From positions 36,251,986 to 36,315,985 of the forward strand of contig NC_135355.1 of the NCBI RefSeq assembly GCF_051622035.1: a DNA stretch of 64,000 bases, written 5' to 3'. Origin of the DNA: Arctopsyche grandis (Eukaryota; Arthropoda; Insecta; Trichoptera; Hydropsychidae). Positions 43,461 through 53,898 of this stretch are shown here, piece by piece (the stretch's first letter is position 1; each line of letters starts with the position of its first letter). The position numbers and the translations under genes were made by a program. Below the pieces are notes generated by a model. The model was given only the letters and a program-made list of their open reading frames with translations. It had not been told where the DNA came from and searched no databases.

Positions 43461-46352
43461 CAGTGGCGGGCGGTGACTTTTCAAACAAGGGATGCTGTCC
43501 CTTGTTTGAAAAAAAAAACCGACCAATTTATTTTTTTAAATTTAATTTTATTCTTCGTTCCTTTTTACAAAATTCATCGATAACCGCATCATAGAATTTT
43601 TTATTGTTTTTTAAATTTGACATTATTTTCTTTTCGATTGCAATTAAAGCAAGACCAGAGAGTCTTTCTTCACTTTGACTACTTCTGGTGAACGTTTTAA
43701 TTCTTTTCATAGTCGAAAATGATCGTTCAGCCGATGCGCTCGTGGAAGGTATCGTACAAATTAATTGTATTAAACTAAATACTTGTTCCAAAACGTCTAT
43801 TAGATCATCTTTCACAATTAATTCCTTTACGTCATTTATAGATTTCAAATGAAAATCTTGCGTTGAGTACATGTAAATTAATTCGCTTTTTAATTTCATA
43901 AAATCAAAGTATTTTCCATAAGTTAGGTGGAGTGATTTAAATAGGATATCTGGAAAATTATTTTCATATTCTTTAAATTTTTTGACGTTAAAAAAAATTA
44001 AAAGAAATTTTAAATTTTCGATATCTCGAAATCGATTGGTTGTATTTACTGAAAGAGTTTCTAAAATTTCAGAATAGTGAAGTTTATACGTTGTTTTCAC
44101 ATCTTCTTCACATTCAGCATATTTTCTTTTTCTATTAAAATTTTTAGTTATTACTTTGTTCCACAATGAATCAAAATCGTCTTTTTTGTTACCTAAATAT
44201 TTTACAATTTTTTTAATTTCACTTACGCAATACGATATGTCAAAGGTTTTTTTTTGTAAAATTTCAAATAAAAAATCTGCCGAATTAAATATTGCAGAAA
44301 ATAAATGCAAATTGAAATTGAATTCAAACTCTTTTAAATAACGATGAAGGACTTCAGCATTTATGACAGCATCAGTATCCCATTCGTCTTCGTCATTAAT
44401 TATTTGATTAAATATTTCCATTAATTCTGTTTGATATTCTAATATCATATTTAAAATTTTGCTATTGTAGTTCCATCGTGTAGGGGCAGCAGTGGGAAAT
44501 CGTTTTTTTATTTGACAATCGAGAAGGGAAATTCTTCTTGAAGACTTACAAAAAAAAGTTGAAAATGACAACATACGGCTGAAAAAACGTTTGCATCCGG
44601 ATATATGTTTAACAGATTGCGACAAAACTAAATTCAATCTGTGAGCGTAACAATGGACAAATAAAGAATTAGGACAAATATCTCGAATTTTTCGTTGCAC
44701 TCCATTATGCTCCCCGGACATTACAGCCGCTCCATCGTACGTTTGTGCAATTAATTTGTCCAAACAACCAAATTCTTCCAAGGTCTCACGTATGTGCTGA
44801 AAAAGAGCATTAGCTGTTCTATTGGGACTAACATCGACAAATCCAACAAATCTCTCCTGAATTTCATTATTTTCATCTACATATCTAAAAATAGTAGATA
44901 GCTGAGCTTTGCGACTGATATCTGTAGATTCGTCCACAATTATGGAAACAAATTTTGATGCACGTATTTCAGTTTTAATCTCATCTAGCAAGACTTTTGA
45001 TATTGCGGATACCAAGTCATTTTGTATATGGTTCGATAGTCCAGTAAACACCGTAGAGTTATCTAAATGAGTTTTCAATTTTATGTCTGATTCACTCAAC
45101 AGATACAGCAATTCAATATAATTCCCTCTATTTTCCGATTCCTGGTGCTCAAAATGTCCTCGTAAAGGTTGTTCTTGTTTTGCTAAAAAATAGATCGCGC
45201 TTATTAATTTCGACAAAATGTATCTATTTGCAGTAACTTCTTTGTTGTGCATTTCAATATTTGCTTTAAATTGAGCACTTAAAAAATTTTCTATACGAGG
45301 TCCCTTTCCAAATTTTTTAAATTGAGCAGCAGAACATATGTGAGCTTGAGAACATTCATGTCTCTTGCGCGATTTACTTAAATTGTTTAGGTCAGAAAAT
45401 CCAAATTTACTCCAGACATTCACTTCTTGAGAAAATAAAATACATGGCCAACAGAATAATTTCGTTAAGTGAGCACATCCACAAATCCATGAAATTTTTT
45501 CGTATGTTTCTGTGTTAAAATACCTTTTAAATGTTTTTGTTTTAGACTGAATATTTAATATTGGTGTGGGTTTGGGGCTCTTAACAATAATCTCCTTTTC
45601 ATTAAATGGGAGAGAAGCAAATCTTCTTTTCAGCACATTTTCAATTAAACAATTGCAATTATTATTGATCTCGACGACAAGTCCACTCTCATTGTTATTT
45701 TCGATATCCATATTAAAGGCAATAATGAAAACTCGTAAGTAGTGGAACGTAAACTAAAAATAAAGTTAGACGAAACTAATTTAAATGAAAACTTAATTCA
45801 AAAGTAAAAAATAACCAACTTACAGTATAAATGATTAACTTCGTCTAAAGAAATGAATCGGCTAGCTTTTTGATAAATAACTTGGGGCGTAGCGTGCGGA
45901 AATATCGATCAACAGCGGCTTCCAAGTGAAACTCAATAGATAAGCAAACAGAGAAACCGAATCCACCGTAGAGGTTAAACAAGTGTCAACGCGTCCGCGC
46001 GAATAAGACAGCCTCATAGTGCGCATGCGCAAATGGGATCGGTCGCGACTCCGAATCCATGACGCGCGCGCACTTCACTCAGCGTCTACTCGCCAGCGTC
46101 ACTCGCCTGTGGCCGGCCTATGCGAATGCGGCCTATGCGAATCCTTAATAAAAATTATCAAAAGATCCTATATAATGCATCATGTAACAAAAAACACGTG
46201 ATATGTGAAATATATATCATATACTACATCATAATCACGTACATCACTAAGAATACATCGAAGCGAAATTCAAATATTTATTAAAAATACTCTTGGCTTT
46301 TTAAAGTTATAGGGGATGCGCCGCATCCACCGCATCCATGGACCGCACGCCA

Positions 46353-46355
<3 letters not shown>
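43461..46355 (-). mobile_element. Complete hAT transposon, 2895 bp
   Basis: Ends CAGTGGCGGGCGGTGAC and (inverse) CAGTGGCGTGCGGTCC enclose one intact transposase gene. Flanks on both sides are (AT)n, so an ATATATAT 8-bp duplication is compatible but not demonstrable. Near the left end is a perfect hairpin: TTTTCAAACAAGGGA, a 5-nt loop, then the inverse (about 43477-43511). With both ends and an open transposase, the copy may be recently active. Confidence 0.88.
43528..45711 (-). CDS. hAT transposase, ZMYM1/DUF4371-like, 727 aa
   Basis: Cut-and-paste transposase acting on the hAT ends around it. Order: N-terminal TTF-type zinc finger (about residues 70-130; SWICGCAHLTKLFCWPCILF and HECSQAH), DUF4371-type region (EQPLRGHFEHQESENRGNYI), and the RNase-H-like catalytic fold with VSIIVDESTDISRKAQLST (first acidic residue) and TYDGAAVMSGEHNGVQ (second). 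The CYAHRLNLVL motif follows, then a helical insertion. The C-terminal dimerisation domain has SASAERSFSTMKRIKTFTRS and a SGLALIAIEKK end. No stop or frameshift. The start MDIENNN at 45711 is the first ATG with a clear downstream domain. Mobile-element gene, not a host gene. Confidence 0.92.
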   Translation of the reverse strand: MDIENNNESGLVVEINNNCNCLIENVLKRRFASLPFNEKEIIVKSPKPTPILNIQSKTKTFKRYFNTETYEKISWICGCAHLTKLFCWPCILFSQEVNVWSKFGFSDLNNLSKSRKRHECSQAHICSAAQFKKFGKGPRIENFLSAQFKANIEMHNKEVTANRYILSKLISAIYFLAKQEQPLRGHFEHQESENRGNYIELLYLLSESDIKLKTHLDNSTVFTGLSNHIQNDLVSAISKVLLDEIKTEIRASKFVSIIVDESTDISRKAQLSTIFRYVDENNEIQERFVGFVDVSPNRTANALFQHIRETLEEFGCLDKLIAQTYDGAAVMSGEHNGVQRKIRDICPNSLFVHCYAHRLNLVLSQSVKHISGCKRFFSRMLSFSTFFCKSSRRISLLDCQIKKRFPTAAPTRWNYNSKILNMILEYQTELMEIFNQIINDEDEWDTDAVINAEVLHRYLKEFEFNFNLHLFSAIFNSADFLFEILQKKTFDISYCVSEIKKIVKYLGNKKDDFDSLWNKVITKNFNRKRKYAECEEDVKTTYKLHYSEILETLSVNTTNRFRDIENLKFLLIFFNVKKFKEYENNFPDILFKSLHLTYGKYFDFMKLKSELIYMYSTQDFHLKSINDVKELIVKDDLIDVLEQVFSLIQLICTIPSTSASAERSFSTMKRIKTFTRSSQSEERLSGLALIAIEKKIMSNLKNNKKFYDAVIDEFCKKERRIKLNLKK

Positions 46356-46399
<44 letters not shown>

Positions 46400-46610
46400 C
46401 GAATTTTTTTAATTTTTAATAGAATTTTTATTTTTTTTTTATTTCACAACAATCAACGTCGTTCCCCATACATCAACCAGTATGGGGAACAATTTTTTTT
46501 TTCATTTTTTTCATATTTTTCAGTTTTTTTTCAGTTTTTTTCAGGTTTTTTCAGTTTTTTTCATTTTTTTCATAATTTTCATAATTTTCATTTTGTTCAT
46601 TACAATTAAA
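46356..46610. mobile_element. Helitron-like element, right part (split by hAT)
   Basis: (AT)n, then ATTTCGAATTTTTTTAATTT, the inverse of the sequence left of the hAT. It continues with CAACCAGTATGGGGAACAAT and another CAGTTTTTTTC-type array to about 46600. The orientation change suggests two Helitron copies head to head, or one palindromic one. Confidence 0.55.
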
Positions 46611-46938
46611 TATTACAAAAGAGTTAAATTAATAACATCCAGTGGTATTTATACATGTACAGATTTTGATTTTTGATCAAACAGGCACAATTGACAGAGG
46701 GAAAAAAAGCATAATTGTAAACAATAAGCCAGCAGTATTCGTAATGGTTGGTTTTTTTTTTTATTAAATCACAAACGGCATATAATTTTCTATAATTGGA
46801 TTGAAATGCTTGAGCAATATAAGAATCGTCATCCCGAACATCACTGCAACATGTCTTTATTTCAATTTCCTAATACAAGTTTAATTATATTATTCCGTGA
46901 CACTAAAATACTTCTATAATGAATTTGAAGAATAACAT
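46611..46938. other. No gene seen
   Basis: AT-rich, with a bare SINE-head-like AAGCCAGCAGTATTCG at 46727. No further feature supported. Confidence 0.4.
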
Positions 46939-47190
46939 TGTTATATACTTCTTATTATAAACTTCAGTTTGATTTACCAAATGTTTTCTGAAATCTGCTC
47001 TAATATCAGGTCTAAGTTGTAGTTCTAGTTCAGTATTCTTCCTCTGGTTGTTGTTATATGCAGTGCTTGATTTTTTTTGTTGACTAAATAATGATATTTT
47101 GCAGATGAGTGAAAATCGTTTGAGTATTGAACCAGCACCAACACCTAGTCGACGAAGCGGGGCCTCAAACACAACTCTTAATTCGTCTAA
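46939..47190 (+). pseudogene. Duplicated fragment of PHF14 intron 16 and exon 17
   Basis: Nearly identical to 36364-36627 apart from a roughly 13-bp intron deletion and a few substitutions. It keeps the acceptor TTTTGCAG and the codons for MSENRLSIEPAPTPSRRSGA, then breaks off after TCGTCTAA, before the PHD4 zinc ligands. The copy is orphaned 9.8 kb downstream of the gene end, but its acceptor is intact and could act as a cryptic exon. Confidence 0.9.
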
Positions 47191-47560
47191 TGGTCCGTAC
47201 CCACCAAACCAACGACGATTTTGGGCCAACTTTTAAAACCAGTAGCGTAAAAAATATCGAAATAAAAATTAAATTAAAAAATTGAAATTAAATATCAAAA
47301 TTAAGCTAAAGAGCGAGATTGAGCTAAAATTAGATCATCGTTGATGTTTTGAATTACAACAATGTTTTGAATTACGACGATACGCATTACAACCCGAGAA
47401 ATATTATAATTTCTCTGATTACCTTGTTGTTATTTCTTATTAAAAGTCGTCACGATATACTACTGTGTTTCCGCCATCGATGAAACATTTAACAAAAAAA
47501 CTGTCGGTGATTTGTCAAAGGGTTTTTTTTTCTTTCGTCTCGTTAATTTCAGTGTCTCGT
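47191..47560. other. Unclassified segment
   Basis: AT-rich sequence between the PHF14 fragment and the SINE tail of the CutA copy 2 block. Not found elsewhere in the window. Confidence 0.4.
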
Positions 47561-47569
47561 AATTCAACG

Positions 47570-48195
47570 ACTTATAATATAAATGCTGCATTGTTTGTAA
47601 TTGACCAGGAAGGCGCATTTGGGTTTTAAGTAAGGCTTCCTGGTATATATGTAAAATAAATAAATAAATATACCCAGATAATATGCTGGTTATTTGTGTT
47701 AACATTCTGGCAGCTTTATAAACGCTACAGTTGCATATCGTATAGTTATTGGCCAGCAGTGTGCCTCGGTGTTTGCCTTTATGTTTAGCACCAAGAGGTT
47801 GCCAGGTTCGATGCCGTGCTAATCTTCAATGCTGCTGGTCAGACTTGGATATTTGTGACTCCAAGTCGATCGTTTCCTATCAGAGTTTGCCAATTTCCTG
47901 ATTTCATATTTGAAACGGTTCCTCCATCAAATTGGTAAAAATCATCCTATCGCTATTTCACAAATATCTGAATTTGATTTATTTACAATATGTAAAAATG
48001 TATGTACAAGTATAAATCCATAGATGTCTCTATGAATGAATTAATTAATTGTTAATATCATGTTCTTCAGCCTCTCGAAATACTGCGATTTATCTAATAA
48101 AAAATGCTGCAATGTTTATAATTAATTGTCTAGGAAGGCGCATTGGGGTTTACCGGTTATGCCTTCCTGATATATATCTATATAAAAAAAAAACA
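47570..48195 (+). repeat. SINE tail plus full SINE upstream of CutA copy 2
   Basis: 47570-47665 matches the 3' end of the SINE at 40440, and 47750-48190 matches the SINE at 40935. The order and spacing equal those of the copy 1 block. Confidence 0.85.
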
Positions 48196-48520
48196 ATATA
48201 TTGTGTATTAACTAGAAGAATAGGCAATCTAATACACAAGTTGTAGAAGTACGAGTAGTTCTACGTAAGGGGTCTCCCTCACGACACCGAAATTGAAAAG
48301 GTCGAAAAAACAAATATCGGAAGGCAAAGATCGAAAATCATACAGCCTTGTTTAATGTGCGCGCGCAGGTTGCGGGAGGAAAAGACTGCTCCGCTTGTTC
48401 CTGTTGTATCCTGATCGCACAAATTAAGTGAGGATGTACGACGAGGGGAGAGAGAGTTTTACCGCACGCCACTGATATATATACTAACCGTTTTTCATAT
48501 GTTTGCATGGTAAATGAACA

Positions 48521-49049
48521 TGTAAGACAGGGAAGGTATGTTGACCGTATCCCGGTCTAACGAAACACATGTTGTGTAGTTTGAAAGAGAATGGTTTATT
48601 TTCGTTCAATTTGGTACAATGGTTATTGTATGTACGAAGAGGTTTCTTCGTAGAAGTGATCTGTATGAACTCCAGAGGCTCACTCTGCCAGTGGAGCTTG
48701 CTGCGTTGCTTTATAAACGTTTTGGGTTGGAGCGTGTCGTGTGCAAATCCTTTGTTCTTGGTACTCTTGATGTAAGCGATGACCTGTTTCGAGCACGTGT
48801 ACATGTGACACGTGTTGAGTGCATTTTCCTTTGTTCCTGGTACTCGCGCTGGCCTAGTTATGCTGCGAGCGTGGTTTTTATGGGTTCAGTGCCAGGACGT
48901 GGTCCGTTGGGTAATGGGATCGTGCACCGAGCGTATGGTGCACCGACCTCTTTATGAGGCGATCGAGGAACACTTGCGGTATTACGACTTTTCTGGATAT
49001 GTGTCGCAGTGGCCTGATGAGATCATATGAGTTGTACTATATGCCTACA
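48521..49049 (-). mobile_element. Solo LTR, 529 bp, in the CutA copy 2 flank
   Basis: TGTAAGACAG … GCCTACA with AACA duplicated on both sides (48517-48520 and 49050-49053). The same insertion is present at 63226 and absent at about 41787. Sense is the - strand: TTTATAAAGC resembles a TATA box and AATAAACCATTCTC a polyadenylation signal. GTTTCGTTAGACCGGGATAC is shared with the LTR at 62055. ORFs of 60-112 codons inside are not supported as genes. Confidence 0.85.
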
Positions 49050-49232
49050 AACATTTTCAACTTTTCCACTGTCGACTTTTTTACGGTCACCCCGAGAGTA
49101 TTAAAAAATCAATACTTTCGACTTGTACTGGCAACACTCGCACATTGCATACTGTCAGATCTGTAAAAATGTAAGAACCCCGCTTTCGTTGCTAGCTGCT
49201 GCTTTCATATTTCATTAACTCATTACACTGCC

Positions 49233-49949
49233 ATGGCTGAAGGTATTTGCAGGGTCTATTGATAATTTGTTTATATTTATATTCTCAGGTCAAAAATTGC
49301 ATTGTTGGTGCAACTATTTTAAAACTGACAGGTGAATAAATAACCCGTCGCATACTTTTGTATTATACTTTCCTTTTCAATCGACTGGTGTGTGTTGTAT
49401 CAGTTTGAACAAATCAATGTTGGTAATTTCAGGTATTTACTCTATAACTTACGTGACAATACCAAACGAAGAGGTGGGCAAAACCCTAGCATGGAAGATA
49501 ATGGAAAATAAACTAGCAGTTTGTGTCAATATCATACCCAAAGTCATCTCTATATATAAATTGAAAAATCAACTAATCGAAGATTCCGAGGTAGCCATCA
49601 CTAGTATAATATTATGATCATTGAAATCGCATCAAAAAAATAATTTAATTTTTTTATTATTTTTCATTTGTTTTTTTTTCGCTCATATAAAATAATAAGT
49701 TGTATTGTTCACTACTTTGTTTTGAAAAGTTATATAAAAATAGTAATTATAAAAACTAATATTGAGGATGATATCTTGTAGGTTCTGTTGATGATCAAGA
49801 CGCGTACGTCCAGAGTGAACTATCTAGTAAAATTTGTCCGAGAAAACCATCCGTACTTTGCCTGCGAAGTTATATCGACCCCTATCCAATATGGAAATCG
49901 GATATATCTGAAATTGATAAGTGATTCAGTACCAGAAATTAAAAAATAA
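49233..49949 (+). CDS. CutA: CutA family protein, copy 2 (three exons)
   Basis: Exons 49233-49242 (MAE plus one base), 49433-49590 and 49782-49949 give 111 residues, with splice sites and phases identical to copy 1. Motifs: IYSITYVTIPNEEVGKTLAW, ENKLAVCVNIIPKVISIY, IEDSEVLLMIKTRTSRVNYL and ENHPYFACEVISTPIQYGNR. This copy keeps the Cys of the CVN motif and the IEDSEV block of typical CutA, but has lost the Arg of IARKI (Trp here) and the Trp of YLKWI (Leu here). A 1-base deletion at the end adds two Lys before the stop. Against copy 1 there are 38 changed codons, 37 of them amino-acid changing, whereas the introns are almost identical. It is presumably expressed from the duplicated promoter. 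Confidence 0.83.
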
Positions 49950-50107
49950 TACTCTTTCTTTTAGGATTTAATTCTAAAATAAATAAATATTATTGAAAAA
50001 ATCTGACTTTTATTTGAATGGAACTTTGTTCAATTGTGAATTTGTGAATGTGAACTTTGTTCAATTGTTTTTAATTTAAATCCTTTCATGACCAACGGTA
50101 TATATAA

Positions 50108-50451
50108 CTAGTGTTGGGCCCGTTGATTTCAACGGGTGGTTTCGAAAAGGAATTGAAACTCGAATAAAAATATATTGAATCGACAGCACCGCCGACGCCT
50201 CCGGTGAACTGAAAAAATTAAAAAATTAAAAAAAATTAAAATTATGAAAAAAATGAAAAAACTGAAAAAATGAAAAAAATAAAAAAACTGAAAAAATGAA
50301 AAAAATGAAGAAACTGAAAAAATGAAAAAAATGAAAAAAATGAAAAAACAAAAAATGAAAAAATGAAAAAAACGAAAAATATGAAAAAAATGAAGAAAAA
50401 AAAAAAATTGTTCCCCATACTGGTTGATGGTTGATCGTCCGTCACATATAT

Positions 50452-50455
<4 letters not shown>
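50108..50455 (-). mobile_element. Short Helitron-like element, minus orientation
   Basis: On the - strand the 3' end is GAAACCACCCGTTGAAATCA then ACGGGCCCAACACTAG: a stem-loop about 10 nt before a terminal CTAG, followed by T, as in Helitrons. It includes the CATTTTTTCAGTTTTTT array and ends at the GATCAACCATCAACCAGTAT block. A short remnant (GACGCCTCCGGTGAACTG, 50190-50210) is all that remains of the GC-rich part seen at 54721. No Rep/helicase gene. Confidence 0.65.

Positions 50456-50531
<76 letters not shown>
50456..50531. repeat. (TA)n microsatellite
   Basis: TA run at the 5' side of the Helitron-like element. Confidence 0.95.
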
Positions 50532-50536
<5 letters not shown>

Positions 50537-50747
50537 AGATTATCAAAGTTTTTCACTAAGAGCTCGAATTAAAAAATATTCTTTAATCTTCAAATTCTAA
50601 AATTTTAAAATTCAAATCCCTTAGATTATCAAAGTTTTTCATTAAGAGCTCGAATTAAAAAATATTCTTTAATCTGCTTTAGAAATTATATTTCTCTTAT
50701 TCAAAATAATATTAAAACTAATCCCAAATCATTTTGGTCAAAATGAT
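50532..50747. repeat. Inverted and duplicated 5' part of the LINE
   Basis: A 60-bp block (ATCCCTTAGATTATCAAAGT …) occurs twice (50531 and 50618). Then about 48 bp up to 50737 are the inverse of the sequence just after it; the core AACTAATCCCAAATCATTTT pairs with AAAATGATTTGGGATTAGTT. This looks like a 5' inversion made during LINE insertion. Confidence 0.75.
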
Positions 50748-52408
50748 TTGGGATTAGTTTTAATATTATTTGGAATAAGAGAAATAAATTCAAAAAAAAA
50801 TACCTCCTCTTCATATCCTTCCGTAATGTATTATGGAAATAAGTCGGCTTCACATGGTTCTGAAATCTGTACCATTTTTGCTGACTATTTTGACTCCACT
50901 TTCAATAGTGATTCTACCATTAACCTTTCTATCTCTAATACAGATACTTCTTCTTGTAACTTATCTACTTTTCATTTTGACTTATCTACTGTACTCAGTC
51001 ACATCAACTCTCTCAATGATAATCTTGGTGCGGGTTGTGATGGTTTGCCTTATTTTTTTCTTGTTAAATGTGCTGTCCCATTATCTCTTCCCATAACAAT
51101 CCTTTTCAATCTTTCTATGTCTAACGGTAAATTTCCTGACTATTGGAAATTATCTTACATCACCTCTATTTTTAAAAAAGGTGATAAGAATCTTATTGAG
51201 AATGACCGTCCTATATCTAAACTATCTGTCATTAGTAAAATCTTTGAAAAAATTATCTATAATTTCCTTTTCTCCAATTTCAAAAACTACATTATACCTG
51301 AACAACATGGTTTTTTTAAGGGGAGATCGGTAGAGACTAACCTGCTTAATTTCACTAGTACTCTCACATCTTATATGGACAAACGAATCCAAATAGACGT
51401 CGTTTATACGGATTTCTCTAAAGCTTTTGATAAAATCAATCACAACCTATTACTCAATAAACTTTGGTCCCTCGGAATCCGAGGAAATTTATTTCGTTGG
51501 ATCTCTTCGTATATACTAAATCGTCACCAAATCATAATTCTCAATGGTTTTAGATCATCACTTAGACATATTCCTTCCGGTGTCCCACAAGGGTCGCATA
51601 TAGGTCCCTTATTCTTTTTACTCTATATTAATGATATCTCATACATCTTCAAACATTCCTTTATACTTCTTTACGCTGATGATTTAAAAATTTACAAACC
51701 TATATACACCATAGACGATTGTCATAAGATACAAGAAGATCTAGATAGATTATCTATATATTGTTTAAATAATGATCTTTTTATTAATCTAGAAAAATGC
51801 TCTATTTTAAATTTCACTAGAAATAAGTCAATTATTACTAATCAATATCAATTAAATCATTCAATCCTTAACACGTCATCTTCTATTAAAGATCTTGGTG
51901 TAATACTCAATAATAAACTAGATTTCTCTGAACATATTTCTTTTATTACCAACAAAGCATTTAAATCTCTTGGATTCCTACTCCGCTCAACAAAACCCTT
52001 TAATGATCCTTATGTACTAAAATTACTTTATTTTTCCTTTGTAAGGTCTCACCTTGAATTTGCCTCAATTATCTGGTCACCTTTTTATTTATCCCATATT
52101 AATTGTATTGAGAAAGTTCAACTTAAATTTATTAAATCCTTACGCTACCTTTTTCCTACCTATACCCATTCTACTGTTTCCGACATTTTAAAAATCCTTT
52201 CTTTTAACAATCTTTCTGTCAGGCGACGACATACTGATGCTATATTCTTCTTTAAGCTCATAAATGATTTCCTTGATTGTTCTGATTTACTGAATAAGGT
52301 TAATTTCAGAATCCCAGTTCGATACTCTAGACGCGTTGCACTCTTTTCACTTGATCCTTTCAATACTAATTCCCAAAAATATTTTTATCTGCAGCGCGTT
52401 TATCGTAT
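50748..52408 (+). pseudogene. Non-LTR retrotransposon reverse transcriptase, 5'- and 3'-incomplete
   Basis: One open frame covers nearly the whole RT: fingers (DYWKLSYITSIFKKGDKNLI), the SVISKIFEKIIYN block, DVVYTDFSKAFDKINHNLLL with the first catalytic Asp, GVPQGSHIGPLFFLLYINDI, and the second catalytic site YADDLKIY. The thumb and C-terminal region follow (SSIKDLGVILNNKLDFSEHI). The palm motifs fit the Jockey/CR1 group. The endonuclease is missing (5' truncation with inversion), and the frame is cut at 52408 by the TRIM insertion, whose sequence supplies the last 56 false codons. The catalytic core itself is undamaged, which suggests a young insertion. Confidence 0.88.
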
Positions 52409-53458
52409 TGTGGCGGCTCGCTTATACGACATGGTCGAGTTTGGTTGCCTTCCTGCGAGTGGGGACCAACCCGGCTGGGTTCGGAGAGCCGCTACTCACT
52501 CTGTCTTCAGCTGTCATATAATAAACACGTGCATTAACATGCCAGTCGTCTCATTCGTTCATCCCCTATACTGGTGACCCCCGACATCGAGCCACGCAGC
52601 CTCGATCAATTTCAACATGCCGCTCATCCCTGCCTCGCCGAGCCCCCATCGCCATCAACACAGCACGCCGCGGCCCGCGGGTGACAATAAACGAGCAGAC
52701 ACGGCTACCTACCTACCTACCTACCTGGAGTCCAGCCACAACGTCGATGACAGGTGCTTAAAAAAATGGGGGAGCGAATGAGACGACGATCTTGACAGCT
52801 GGATGTGGAGTCATGCGCGATCCACTACACATAGAACGGTCATCCAGCACCACAAGACATACACCACCTCAGCACCATCATCATCATCAAGGCCCCGTCC
52901 GTCCCCACGAGCGTCGTCACGCCGAGACGGGCGGTAGCGCTACAACACCTCCACGAGCCACAACGACTCACAGTCCAGCTCGGAGTATCATCAACCACAT
53001 CGATGCCCCTGCCGCCCCCGCCGCCCCACCAACCAACATCAGCCTCGGAAGAGCGGCGCCGCCGCAGCATCGCATCGGCGCGACCATCGGACCAGCCACC
53101 GTCCTGCTCGCGACGTCACCGCCCTCGAATCTACCGACCATTCAGGGCGGTACACCTACACAGCAGATGACCCACGTCAACAATTTTTTTCTCCCCACTC
53201 AATAATTTTTTTTCTCTTTGTGTAACAATAATTTTTTTCTTTTGTAAAATTTGTTTCTTTGTAATTTTGGTATCGCTGATGCTGGGGGAGGAGTGATGTG
53301 GCGGCTCGCTTATACGACATGGTCGAGTTTGGTTGCCTTCCTGCGAGTGGGGACCAACCCGGCTGGGTTCGGAGAGCCGCTACTCACTCTGTCTTCAGCT
53401 GTCATATAATAAACACGTGCATTAACATGCCAGTCGTCTCATTCGTTCATCCCCTATA
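52409..53458 (+). mobile_element. TRIM (miniature LTR retroelement), 1050 bp
   Basis: Two virtually identical 162-bp LTRs (52409-52570 and 53297-53458) start TGTGGCGGCTCGC and end CATCCCCTATA. A tRNA-primer-like TGGTGACCCCCGACATCG follows the first LTR, and a purine tract GGGGGAGGAG precedes the second. The interior (about 725 bp, GC-rich) has one 137-codon Pro/His/Thr-rich frame (52792-53205) with no retroviral motif. It is inserted in the LINE reverse transcriptase. The target duplication is unclear (GTAT left, GTGT right). Confidence 0.82.
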
Positions 53459-53898
53459 GTGTCCTTCGGTGTTGAAATTTTGACTGGGTCTCTTAATCCT
53501 TCTTGTGATTTAGCCATATCTTTCTCTTTGTCTTTATGTTTCTCCTTTTCTTTATTCTCATCTTAAGAATTCTTCAAATGACTATAATCCTTAGATCCTT
53601 TTCCAAATTGATCATCGGGTGGTTCATCTGTATTTGAAAATGATATGTCTCCGTAGTCCCAAAGTCTTCCTCTTTGCAAACCATCACCGTCCATACTTCC
53701 ATCAGCCAGGTTTGCACCTCCATCAGCCAATTAATTGTACTAATTTTATTCTGAAGACATATAACAAGAAGAAATCCATCACATTGATTAATTTTTTTTT
53801 TACGATGGTGTAAATTAAGCAAAAAATCTAAATAAGGCATTTGAAGTCATTTACCATTAATTTTTTTTTTAAATAATAAAATCTCTAAAATAATTTAC
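53459..53898. other. No gene seen
   Basis: AT-rich. It may contain the rest of the LINE, but I could not extend the protein homology across the TRIM. Confidence 0.35.

Noticed and set aside
48484-48957. 106- and 112-codon frames near CutA copy 2, repeated at 63189-63662
   Set aside because: They lie within a duplicated solo LTR; the repetition reflects segmental duplication, not gene conservation.
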